Made by a program: the position numbers and the translations under genes
Shown here: piece after piece, positions 7,809 to 16,352 of the stretch
How positions within the stretch are numbered: the stretch's first letter is position 1
Layout of the letters: every line of letters begins with the position of its first letter
The notes under the pieces: generated by a model
Told to the model about the DNA's origin: nothing
What the model saw: only the letters and a program-made list of their open reading frames with translations
Databases searched by the model: none
Source of the DNA: Oscillospiraceae bacterium
Lineage (GTDB): Bacteria > Bacillota > Clostridia > Oscillospirales > Ruminococcaceae
Direction of reading: 5' to 3'
Assembly (NCBI GenBank): GCA_017472735.1
Contig: JAFUOD010000007.1
Coordinates: 310,001 to 374,000 of the forward strand
Length of the DNA stretch: 64,000 nt

Positions 7809-8714
7809 TTAATCCTCGAACAAAGCGTTTACGAAGTCTTTATTGTTGAACGGCTGAATGTCGTCGATCTTTTCACCGACTGTAACAAGCTTTACAGGTA
7901 CTTTCAGCTCGTTTGCAATTGGAATTACGATGCCGCCCTTGGCAGTGCTGTCGAGCTTGGTTAGAATTATGCCAGTAATATCGGCAACCTCGTTAAATTC
8001 TCGTGCCTGGTTAACTGCGTTCTGACCCGTTGTGCCGTCAAGAGCGATCAAAACCTCCAAAGCACAGCCTTCTGCCTTTGAATGAACGATTTTAGAGATC
8101 TTTGCAAGCTCGTTCATAAGATTTTTCTTGGTGTGAAGTCGTCCTGCCGTATCAACGATAACAACATCAACTTCTCGTGCTTTAGCGGCATCTAATGCAT
8201 CAAACACAACCGCTGCGGGGTCGGATCCCTCGGAGTGCTTAATAATATCAACGCCTGCACGCTGAGTCCAAACCTCAAGCTGGTCGATAGCGGCAGCACG
8301 GAAGGTATCGGCTGCTGCAACAAGCACCTTTTTACCCTCGTTTTTAAGCTGATATGACAGCTTGCCGATGGTTGTGGTTTTGCCTACGCCGTTTACGCCG
8401 ATAACCAAAATTACCGAAGGAGTTGTAGACATATCAAGCGGCGTATCCTCGCCAAGCATTTCGGAAATAATATCCTTAAGTGCCTGCTTAACATCTTCGG
8501 ATTCGGTGATTTTATCTTTCTTGACCTTTTCACGAAGCGAGGTTACTATGTCATCGGCAGTTCTGGCGCCAATATCTGAAAGAATGAGGGTCTCTTCAAG
8601 CTCGTCGAAGAAATCGTCGTCTATTTTTGATCCTTTGATGAGCGCATTGATGCCGCCCATAAAGCTGTTTTTAGTCTTTGTAAGACCGGCTTTGAGTTTT
8701 TCAAAAAAGCCCAT
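7809..8714 (-). CDS. ftsY: Signal recognition particle receptor FtsY
   Basis: 301 residues: a short N domain, then the SRP-type GTPase. G1 is GVNGVGKTTTIGKL, followed by the insertion box ADTFRAAAIDQL, G3 DTAGRLHTKK, and TKLDSTAKGG at G4. The acidic A domain typical of enterobacteria is absent, as is usual in Firmicutes. It docks SRP-ribosome complexes at the membrane. It follows smc by about 20 bases, a common Firmicutes pairing (rnc-smc-ftsY). Confidence 0.98.
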   Translation of the reverse strand: MGFFEKLKAGLTKTKNSFMGGINALIKGSKIDDDFFDELEETLILSDIGARTADDIVTSLREKVKKDKITESEDVKQALKDIISEMLGEDTPLDMSTTPSVILVIGVNGVGKTTTIGKLSYQLKNEGKKVLVAAADTFRAAAIDQLEVWTQRAGVDIIKHSEGSDPAAVVFDALDAAKAREVDVVIVDTAGRLHTKKNLMNELAKISKIVHSKAEGCALEVLIALDGTTGQNAVNQAREFNEVADITGIILTKLDSTAKGGIVIPIANELKVPVKLVTVGEKIDDIQPFNNKDFVNALFED

Positions 8715-8734
8715 TATTTTATCTCCTTATCAGT

Positions 8735-11700
8735 TTAGTTTTCGGCTGCCATTGCAGCATCGGAAATATCCATTTTAAGCAGCTTGGAAACGCCCTTTTC
8801 CTGCATGGTTACGCCGTAAAGAATGTCGGCTTCTTCCATAGTACCTCTGCGGTGAGTTATAAGAATGAACTGAGTTGTATCGGTAAAGTTTCTTAAATAC
8901 TGAGCGTAGCGAGTAACATTAACGTCGTCAAGCGCTGCTTCGATCTCATCTAAGATACAGAAAGGTGAAGGACGAAGCTTTAAAATTGCAAAGTAGATGG
9001 CGATTGCAACAAATGCCTGTTCGCCGCCGGAAAGAAGCGAAAGATTTTTTATCACCTTTCCGGGAGGGGCAACGTTGATCTCAATTCCCGATTCGAGAAT
9101 GTTAGCAGGGTCGGTTAAGGCAAGCTCAGCCTTACCGCCGCCAAACAGCTCAACAAATGTCTTTTTAAAGTTTTCGTTAATTTTTGCAAAGCTTTCCGAG
9201 AATATTTCTTTCATGCTTTGAGTGAGCGAAGAAATAAGGTTTTCAAGCTCGGATTTGGACTTTAATACGTCGCTGAGCTGAGCCGAGAGGAATTCGTAGC
9301 GCTCGGAAACTTCTTTATATTCGTCGATAGCATCGGTATTGACCGAGCCTAATGCACGAATCTTGTTCTTAAGCTCGTTAAGACGCTTTGTAGCTTCGCT
9401 CATATCTTCAATTTCTTCGGCGTGTTCATTAGCCTCGGCAACAGTTAAAGAATACGATTCCCAAAGCTGATTGATAATGCTGTCGTTGTCACGGCTCAGA
9501 TTCTCGTGACGTTCGGAAAGCCTTGAAACCTCGGAGGATACTCTTTCCTTTGCCTCGAGCTTTTGGCGGGAGGATATGCGAAGATTGTTTGCAAGGCGTT
9601 CATAGTTCATGCTGTTTTCAAGCTCAGCCTTGATATTTTCATTAAGCCTTACAATAAGGTTTTTAGAATTTTCCGCTTCACGTTCACGCTCTGCAATGTT
9701 TTCCTTTTCGGTATCGATTGCTGCCATAAGCTCGTCAATTCGTTCGTTTTGAAGCTTTATATCGTTCTGAGATTCGAGCGCATTACCCTCTAACTGAGTG
9801 ACGCTTAAAAGTGCCGCTTCGATATCTTTGTTAAGCTCGACTATGCTTAGTTTTTTCTCAGAGATCTCAAGCGATAGTGTCTCGCGGACATGGCGTGACT
9901 GACTGCCCATTTTCTGAGTGTCCGAAACCAAGGATTCAAGCGAAGATATTTCTTCTTCGCAAGCCTTAAGTTCTTCTTCGCTGTGCTTGGCGGCTTCTTC
10001 GCTTGCGGCAATCTTGCCCTCGTTAGAGGTGATTGAAGCACGGATTTCGTCGAGGCGTTCTTCATACTGGTCGATAACAAGTTGGATTCGTGCAAGCTCG
10101 CCCTCGAAGCGAACCTTGTCTGTATCCATAACAGAGACAGTCTCGCGCTCGCCCTCAACATCGAAGCCGAGCTTTTCAACTTCGGCAGTTAAGTCCTTAA
10201 CTCTGTCAGAAAGAAGCTTGTGTGTTTTTGAAAGCGATTCTATCTTCTTTTCGATAGCTGAAATTTCGTTCTTTCGTGAGAGAACGCCGCTGGTACGAGA
10301 CGAGCTGCCGCCCGTGAACGAACCTCCTGCGTTGATGACCTGACCGTCGAGAGTGATGATGCGGAATTTATATCCGCACTTTTTGGCGATGTTTGTTGCA
10401 AGGTCGATATTTTCGGCAATTACTATTCTGCCTAAAAGAGAAAGAACAATACCGCTGTATTCATCATCAAACTTAACAAGCTCGCTTGCAAGAGCGATAT
10501 ATCCCTCCATCATATCAACGCCGTTGACATTAAGCTCGTTGCCTTTAACCGAGGTTATGGGCAGGAAGGTTGCTCTGCCGCCGTTTGACTCTTTTAAAAT
10601 GCGGATACCCTTTTTAGCGGTTTCCTCATTATCGACAACTATGTTTTGCATGGCACCGCCCAAAGCTGTTTCTATTGCAAGGCTGTATTTTGATTCAACA
10701 GAGATTATTTGTGCAACAGTGCCCTTAACACCTCGCAGCTGCCCCGATTTACCTGCCTTTATGATTTGGCGGACACTGCCTGCAAAGCCTTCCATGCTGT
10801 TTTCAAGGTCGATAAGCATATCCTTGCGCTGGGTTAGATTTCTTATTTCAAGGTCAGCGTTGTTATATTCGGAAGTTGCGTTTTTAAGGTGCTCTGCTTT
10901 TTTGTTATAAAGCATTGTGTAGCCGCTTAGCTTGTTGTTGTGTTCGCTGATTTGGCTTTCTATATCTTTAATTCCACCGATGATTTCTTTTCGCTCGGTC
11001 TTGGAATCCTCGATAAGCTTTAACAAATCATCTTGGGCAGACTTAGCTTCGGTAATTGCGTTTTCGCAATCGGTTTTGGTAACACCTGCATTTGCAATCG
11101 CAAAGCTGAGCTGTGATTTTGTTATGTAAAGCTTATTAAGCTTATCTGACGAACCCGAAAGGGTTTTATCATATTCATCAGCCTCGATAGAAAGCTTAGA
11201 AAGTTTAGATTCAAGCTCTTCAATTTCAGCCTGCATGGTATCACGCTTTGCAGTGATTTTTTCAGCTTCAAGCTTTTTTTCGGCGATTTTAGATTCCAAT
11301 TGCTCGCCTGCAAGCGATAGCTCTTGCTGACGCTTTTTCAGTTCGTCTATCGAGTCGTTATAATGCTTGATGTTGTTGTTAAAAACTGCAATGTCGGCAG
11401 CTTTTTCAGAGTTGGAATGTTCAAGCTCCTGTATTCTTTCGCGGTATTCATCTGCCGCTGTCTGACACTGTGCGCGCTTAAGGTTCAGCTCGTTGATCTC
11501 ACTTTCGCTCGAATCAATTTCGTTTGTTAACAGGTCATATTCGCCCTGAGATATTAAAAGCTTGTCCTCAAGATCGCTTAACTGACTTTTAAGCTCCGAG
11601 AGTTTTCTTGTCCATACCGAAATTTCAAGTGCCTTGCGTGATTCTGCCAGCACAAGATACTTCTTTGCCTTTTCGGACTGGATACGCAAGGGTTCAACTC

Positions 11701-12301
11701 TTCCCTCAAGCTCGGATAAAATATCTTTTAAGCGAAGAATGTTTTCCTCGGCATTCTTTAAGCGGCGTTCCGATTCTGCTTTTTTGTAACGGAATTTCGA
11801 GATACCGGCTGCTTCTTCAAAAATCTCACGGCGCTCGTTAGATTTACTGCCCACGATATCTGCTACCCTGCCCTGACCGATTATAGAATAACCGTCACGG
11901 CCGAGGCCTGTATCCATAAAAAGCTCAACAACATCCTTTAAACGGACCTGACTGCCGTTGATAACATATTCACTGTCGCCGTTTCTCCAAAGGCGGCGCA
12001 TTACGCTTACATTTTCGGAATCGATGTTAAGAGTGCGGTCATCGTTAACAATGTTAAGTGTAACTGAAGCAAAGCTGACAGGCTTTCTAAGTTCGGTACC
12101 GCCGAAAATGACGTCTTCCATCTTTCCGCCTCGAAGCATTTTAGAGGACTGCTCGCCCAAGACCCAACGTACAGCATCGCCTATGTTGCTCTTTCCGCTT
12201 CCGTTAGGGCCGACAACGGCAGTTAAGCCTTTGCCGAATTCAAGCGTTACCTTATCGGGGAAGGATTTGAAGCCCTGAAGTTCAAGTGATTTTAAATACA
12301 C
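8735..12301 (-). CDS. smc: Chromosome segregation ATPase SMC
   Basis: 1188 residues, full length. Walker A GPNGSGKSNIGDAV lies at residues 32-45. Two long coiled coils flank a hinge (GFAGSVRQIIKAG through the GGSFTGGSSSR region, about residues 500-660). The C-terminal head has the ABC signature NLSLLSGGEQAFVAIAIYF and Walker B PFCILDEIEAALD. SMC forms the condensin complex with ScpAB. The start is GTG with GGAGG 9 bases upstream; the first residues (YLKSLELQGFKSF) match the family. Confidence 0.99.
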   Translation of the reverse strand: MYLKSLELQGFKSFPDKVTLEFGKGLTAVVGPNGSGKSNIGDAVRWVLGEQSSKMLRGGKMEDVIFGGTELRKPVSFASVTLNIVNDDRTLNIDSENVSVMRRLWRNGDSEYVINGSQVRLKDVVELFMDTGLGRDGYSIIGQGRVADIVGSKSNERREIFEEAAGISKFRYKKAESERRLKNAEENILRLKDILSELEGRVEPLRIQSEKAKKYLVLAESRKALEISVWTRKLSELKSQLSDLEDKLLISQGEYDLLTNEIDSSESEINELNLKRAQCQTAADEYRERIQELEHSNSEKAADIAVFNNNIKHYNDSIDELKKRQQELSLAGEQLESKIAEKKLEAEKITAKRDTMQAEIEELESKLSKLSIEADEYDKTLSGSSDKLNKLYITKSQLSFAIANAGVTKTDCENAITEAKSAQDDLLKLIEDSKTERKEIIGGIKDIESQISEHNNKLSGYTMLYNKKAEHLKNATSEYNNADLEIRNLTQRKDMLIDLENSMEGFAGSVRQIIKAGKSGQLRGVKGTVAQIISVESKYSLAIETALGGAMQNIVVDNEETAKKGIRILKESNGGRATFLPITSVKGNELNVNGVDMMEGYIALASELVKFDDEYSGIVLSLLGRIVIAENIDLATNIAKKCGYKFRIITLDGQVINAGGSFTGGSSSRTSGVLSRKNEISAIEKKIESLSKTHKLLSDRVKDLTAEVEKLGFDVEGERETVSVMDTDKVRFEGELARIQLVIDQYEERLDEIRASITSNEGKIAASEEAAKHSEEELKACEEEISSLESLVSDTQKMGSQSRHVRETLSLEISEKKLSIVELNKDIEAALLSVTQLEGNALESQNDIKLQNERIDELMAAIDTEKENIAEREREAENSKNLIVRLNENIKAELENSMNYERLANNLRISSRQKLEAKERVSSEVSRLSERHENLSRDNDSIINQLWESYSLTVAEANEHAEEIEDMSEATKRLNELKNKIRALGSVNTDAIDEYKEVSERYEFLSAQLSDVLKSKSELENLISSLTQSMKEIFSESFAKINENFKKTFVELFGGGKAELALTDPANILESGIEINVAPPGKVIKNLSLLSGGEQAFVAIAIYFAILKLRPSPFCILDEIEAALDDVNVTRYAQYLRNFTDTTQFILITHRRGTMEEADILYGVTMQEKGVSKLLKMDISDAAMAAEN

Positions 12302-12333
12302 TCGCGTTTTCCTCCTATCTTTTTGGGAGTTAC

Positions 12334-13314
12334 TTATATTTTTAAGATCTTTTCAATCTGGTTTATATCCGGTTTAATGTTCACTTCAATTCCAAGTGAT
12401 TTGAAATATTCAATATTTGAACGCTTTTGACCGAGGGCTTTTGATAGATCGCTTGGTTTAACTGTAAAGGTTGCGCGCTTGTCATTCTCTATCAAGCCAA
12501 GCATAAGCTTTTTGAAACGCTCGGCTTCACAAAGCTCTCTGAAAGCAGGATGATAAAGTCCGCCAAGCATTTCACCCTCGACGATTTCGCTTGCATGCAA
12601 ACCAAGCTTAATAACATTTATGCCGTTATTTTCAAGCAAATCAAGCATATCGGCACAAATATTCACCGCTTCATCAAGCGAATAAGGGATATATTCGCCG
12701 CTTTGATAAAGTCTGCCGAGCTTTGTGTTATCAAGAATTACCACGGGGTAAATTCTAACCTCGCTTGGCGAAAGCGAAATTATATCAAGCGCTGTTTTCA
12801 TGTCAAGCTCCGGTGTCGAGCCGTAAAGCCCCACCATCATTTGCAGCCCAAGTGTAAAGTTATAACGCTTTACAAGACTCGAGGCGTTGATAATATCATT
12901 TGCTGTGTGCCCTCTGTCATTTAGCGATAAAACGCTGTCGTTTGTTGACTGTGCGCCGAGTTCGATTGTTGTAACACCGTAAGCTTTAAGCAAAGATAGC
13001 ACTTCATCGTTAATGCAGTCGGGGCGTGTGGATATGCGTATGCCTTTAAATCCCATATCGACATAAGGCTTTGCTGCCTGCAAAAGCTCGGTCATATATT
13101 CTCGCGGTATAGCTGTAAAGCTCCCTCCGAAGAAGGCGATTTCAGTGTTTTCAACATTTATGCCTCGTGACAAAGCATCCTCGCACGCTGATTTAACATC
13201 GTAAGCACGTGGAATGTACTGCGTGCCTGTTATTGCGTGCTGATTGCAAAAGCTGCACATATTCGGGCAACCAATGTGAGGCACAAAAATTGAAATATTT
13301 GCGTGCTTACTCAT
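12334..13314 (-). CDS. Elp3-like radical SAM protein
   Basis: 326 residues. The radical SAM cysteines are in PHIGCPNMCSFCNQH (C-x3-C-x2-C, about residues 16-23), followed by the glycine-rich EIAFFGGSFTAIP and ISTRPDCI. The IELGAQSTND segment is typical of Elp3-type proteins, but the C-terminal acetyltransferase domain of full Elp3 is absent. This short Elp3-like form is commonly found between rnc and smc in Clostridia; its substrate is unknown to me. It overlaps rnc by 8 bases. Confidence 0.9.
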   Translation of the reverse strand: MSKHANISIFVPHIGCPNMCSFCNQHAITGTQYIPRAYDVKSACEDALSRGINVENTEIAFFGGSFTAIPREYMTELLQAAKPYVDMGFKGIRISTRPDCINDEVLSLLKAYGVTTIELGAQSTNDSVLSLNDRGHTANDIINASSLVKRYNFTLGLQMMVGLYGSTPELDMKTALDIISLSPSEVRIYPVVILDNTKLGRLYQSGEYIPYSLDEAVNICADMLDLLENNGINVIKLGLHASEIVEGEMLGGLYHPAFRELCEAERFKKLMLGLIENDKRATFTVKPSDLSKALGQKRSNIEYFKSLGIEVNIKPDINQIEKILKI

Positions 13315-14002
13315 CTTTTAAGCAGCCCATAAGCTTAAGTGTTTCTTTAGCGGCAAGCTGTTCTGCCTGCTTTTTACTTCTGGCAGTACCCTCGCCTATA
13401 ACATTTGAATTAAGCCTTACCTGAACGGTGAAGGACTTGTTGTGGTCGGGCCCCGATTCGCTTACAAGGACATATTCAACTTTTTCTTCGGGGTTCTTCT
13501 GAATTATCTCCTGCAGGATCGTCTTATAGTCATCATAAGCCTTGGCAACTGCGCCTTTAACATCCTTTGGCAAAAACTTTAAAATGTGCGCTCTTGCGGC
13601 GTCAAGCCCGCCATCGAGATAAATTGCGGCTATAACAGCCTCGAATGCGTCAGCAATAATCGAGGGACGCTCGTTGCCTCCGGTTGCGATCTCGCCCTTG
13701 CCAAGCATGATATAAGACCCCAAATTAATGGTTTTAGCAAAGCTGTGAAGTGTTTTTTCGCACACAAGGGTAGCTCTTGTTTTGGTAAGCTCACCCTCTG
13801 GCAGGTCTTTATAGTTTGCAAAGAGGTAATCGGAAACAACGATCGACAAAACCGAGTCGCCCAAAAACTCTAAGCGTTCGTTAGATTTGAGCTTTTCTTT
13901 AGATTCGTTTGCAAAGGACGAGTGAGACAGAGCCTCGAACAAAAGGGCCTTGTTTTTGAACTCGTAGCCTATGATTTTTTCAAAATCCGATAATCTGTCC
14001 AC
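13307..14002 (-). CDS. rnc: Ribonuclease III
   Basis: 231 residues. The catalytic signature ERLEFLGDSVLSIVVSDYLF lies around residues 42-61, with the second acidic cluster in IIADAFEAVIAAIYLDGG. A C-terminal double-stranded RNA-binding domain follows (DYKTILQEIIQ through SKKQAEQLAAKETLK). It processes rRNA and mRNA duplexes. The start is GTG; its GGAGG site is inside the last codons of plsX. Confidence 0.98.
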   Translation of the reverse strand: MDRLSDFEKIIGYEFKNKALLFEALSHSSFANESKEKLKSNERLEFLGDSVLSIVVSDYLFANYKDLPEGELTKTRATLVCEKTLHSFAKTINLGSYIMLGKGEIATGGNERPSIIADAFEAVIAAIYLDGGLDAARAHILKFLPKDVKGAVAKAYDDYKTILQEIIQKNPEEKVEYVLVSESGPDHNKSFTVQVRLNSNVIGEGTARSKKQAEQLAAKETLKLMGCLKDE

Positions 14003-14005
14003 AGT

Positions 14006-15007
14006 TTATTCCTCCGTGGTGGTTTGAGCCTTCAAAGCAGCTAACGCCTCGGAAAACTCACCTATTACATTAGTTTCGTGGAAAATCTTCGCCTGTCTTA
14101 TTGCGTTATAGAACGCTTTTTCATCAGACGAGCCATGTGCTTTTATAACCGGCTTGGAGGTGCCTAAAAGGGGTGCTCCGCCGTATTCTTTATAGTCCAT
14201 CTTTCGTTTAAATGCATTTACCCTATTTAACAGGAACAAAACACCGATGTTTTTAGAGAGCATCTGCTTCATGCTGATGCCCATAAACTTTCCCATGCCC
14301 TCGTATGTTTTTAAGAGGATATTGCCGGTAAAGCCGTCGGAAACAACTACGTCGCTTCCTCCCAAAGGCACTTCGCGGGCTTCGATGTTACCGATGAAAT
14401 TGATAGGTGCTTTTTCTAAGAGGTTATAAGCTTCGATTTCAAGCTCTCTTCCTTTTGTTCTCTCGGCGCCTATGTTTGCAAGCGCTACTCTGGGGTTATC
14501 AACGCCCATGAGCAGATTCATGTAAGCCGAACCCATAATTCCGAACTGCAAAAGCATTTCGGGGCGGCACTCTGCATTAGCGCCGACATCTAAAAGCATA
14601 ACAGGCTTATCAACCGTGGGAACAACAGTTGCAAGTGCGGCACGCTTTATGCCCTTTAGGCGCTTGACGATAAATGTTGCGCCCATTACCAATGCGCCTG
14701 TTGAACCTGCAGAAACAAAAGCATCGCCTTCGCCGTCTTTTAAAAGCTTTAAGCCAACTGCCATTGATGAGTTTGAATATTCTTTTAATATGAGTGCCGG
14801 GTCACAGCAAACATCCATTACAGTTTCGGCATGGTGAATTTTAAGCTGCGAAATATCAATATTATTTTCTTTAGCGCAGGTATTGATTCTTTCAGTGTCA
14901 CCTACAACGGTAACTTCAACACCTAAATTTTTAACAGCCAAGACTGCGCCCTTTAAAACCTCTAAAGGGGCGTTATCTCCGCCAAATCCGTCAACTATAA
15001 TTCTCAT
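14006..15007 (-). CDS. plsX: Phosphate acyltransferase PlsX
   Basis: 333 residues, typical. Family motifs are present: MRIIVDGFGGDNAP, FVSAGSTGALVMGATF, LLDVGANAECRPEML, VVSDGFTGNILLKTYEG and the C-terminal GAPLLGTSKPVIKAHGSS. PlsX converts acyl-ACP to acyl-phosphate for phospholipid synthesis. In many Firmicutes plsX is followed by acpP before rnc; here acpP is absent and rnc follows after 3 bases. Confidence 0.98.
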   Translation of the reverse strand: MRIIVDGFGGDNAPLEVLKGAVLAVKNLGVEVTVVGDTERINTCAKENNIDISQLKIHHAETVMDVCCDPALILKEYSNSSMAVGLKLLKDGEGDAFVSAGSTGALVMGATFIVKRLKGIKRAALATVVPTVDKPVMLLDVGANAECRPEMLLQFGIMGSAYMNLLMGVDNPRVALANIGAERTKGRELEIEAYNLLEKAPINFIGNIEAREVPLGGSDVVVSDGFTGNILLKTYEGMGKFMGISMKQMLSKNIGVLFLLNRVNAFKRKMDYKEYGGAPLLGTSKPVIKAHGSSDEKAFYNAIRQAKIFHETNVIGEFSEALAALKAQTTTEE

Positions 15008-15025
15008 ATTTGTTCCTCTCTTATT

Positions 15026-16339
15026 TTACATATCCTTAAGTGCTTCATCAAGCGACTTAAGCGCACGGTTTGCAAGCACTGCATATTTTTCCTGCTTGTT
15101 TTTGATTCTTTCGGGAAGCTCGGGCAAAATGCCCATGTTACAGCCCATTGGCTGGAAGCTGTGTTCGGAGCCAACCTCGACATAATTGGCGAGTGCGCCG
15201 AGCATGGTATCTAAAGGCAGGGTTATTTCGGTCTTACCTAAAAGTCTTCTTGCCAGAGACATTCCTGCATAAATTCCGCTTGCAGCGGATTCAATATAGC
15301 CTTCAACGCCTGTCATCTGTCCGGCAAAGTAAATTTCGGGATTGGGCTTGAAGCAAAAGTGCTTATCTAACACTTTGGGCGAGTTTAAGTATGTATTGCG
15401 GTGCATAACGCCGTATCTTACAAACTCGGCATTTGCAAGCCCTGTTATAAGTGAGAATACTCGCTTTTGCTCGCCGAATTTTATGTTTGTCTGGAATCCG
15501 ACGAGGTTATAAAGCGTGCCGTCATTATTCTCTTTTCTTAACTGAACAACAGCATAAGGGCGGTTGCCGGTTCGTGGGTCAGTCAAGCCAACGGGTTTAA
15601 GAGGGCCAAAACGCATGGTATCCTCGCCGCGCTTAGCCAAAACCTCAATAGGCATACAGCCTTCGTAAACCTTAAAATCCTTATGACCCTCATGCTCAAA
15701 ATCGTGCAAAGGAGCTGATTCGGCATTTAAAAGCTCGTTATAGAACTTTAAATACTCCTCTTTGTTCATTGGGCAGTTAAGGTAGTCAGGCTCCCCTCTG
15801 CCGTAACGTGAAGCCTCGAACACCAAGGATCTATCCAAACTTTCGGCTGTTACAATGGGTGCTACGGCATCGTGGAAATAAAGATAATCCTCACCGATAA
15901 GCGAGGCTATGCTTTTTGAAAGTGAATCACTGGTCAAAGGTCCTGTTGCAATTATAACATATCCGTCGGGAATTTCGGTGACTTCTGCCGAAATTAGTGT
16001 AATGTTTGGGTGAGCATTGATCTTTTCGGTTATAAAGTCTGAGAACTGCTCACGGTTGACGGCTAAAGCGCCGCCAGCTGAGACCTTTGAAGCCTCGGCG
16101 GCGAGCATTGTAAGCGAGCCTAAACGGCGCATTTCCTCTTTTAGAAGTCCCGCGGCAGATTCTACACGCTCGGCTTTTAAAGAGTTTGAGCAAACAAGCT
16201 CGGCAAGGCCATTATATTTGTGTGCAGGGGTAAATTTTTTAGGCTTCATTTCATAAAGCTCAACATTTATGCCTGCATTGGCAAGCTGCCAAGCCGCTTC
16301 ACAGCCGGCAAGACCTGCACCTATTACTTTAACGGTCAT
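15026..16339 (-). CDS. trmFO: Methylenetetrahydrofolate-tRNA(uracil-54) methyltransferase
   Basis: 437 residues, normal. The FAD-binding VIGAGLAGCEAAWQLA is at residues 4-19. NGLAELVCSNSLKAE, with the Cys near residue 50 that is conserved in the family, follows, then FAGQMTGVEGYIESAASG and the terminal SFQPMGCNMGILP. TrmFO forms ribothymidine-54 in tRNA using methylene-THF and FADH2. It lies directly after topA, the standard Firmicutes order. Confidence 0.98.
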   Translation of the reverse strand: MTVKVIGAGLAGCEAAWQLANAGINVELYEMKPKKFTPAHKYNGLAELVCSNSLKAERVESAAGLLKEEMRRLGSLTMLAAEASKVSAGGALAVNREQFSDFITEKINAHPNITLISAEVTEIPDGYVIIATGPLTSDSLSKSIASLIGEDYLYFHDAVAPIVTAESLDRSLVFEASRYGRGEPDYLNCPMNKEEYLKFYNELLNAESAPLHDFEHEGHKDFKVYEGCMPIEVLAKRGEDTMRFGPLKPVGLTDPRTGNRPYAVVQLRKENNDGTLYNLVGFQTNIKFGEQKRVFSLITGLANAEFVRYGVMHRNTYLNSPKVLDKHFCFKPNPEIYFAGQMTGVEGYIESAASGIYAGMSLARRLLGKTEITLPLDTMLGALANYVEVGSEHSFQPMGCNMGILPELPERIKNKQEKYAVLANRALKSLDEALKDM

Positions 16340-16352
16340 TTTTAAATTTCCT

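Noticed and set aside
10353..10910. 185-residue plus-strand open frame antisense to smc
   Set aside because: Composition is that of a shadow frame of smc; no ribosome site or domain.
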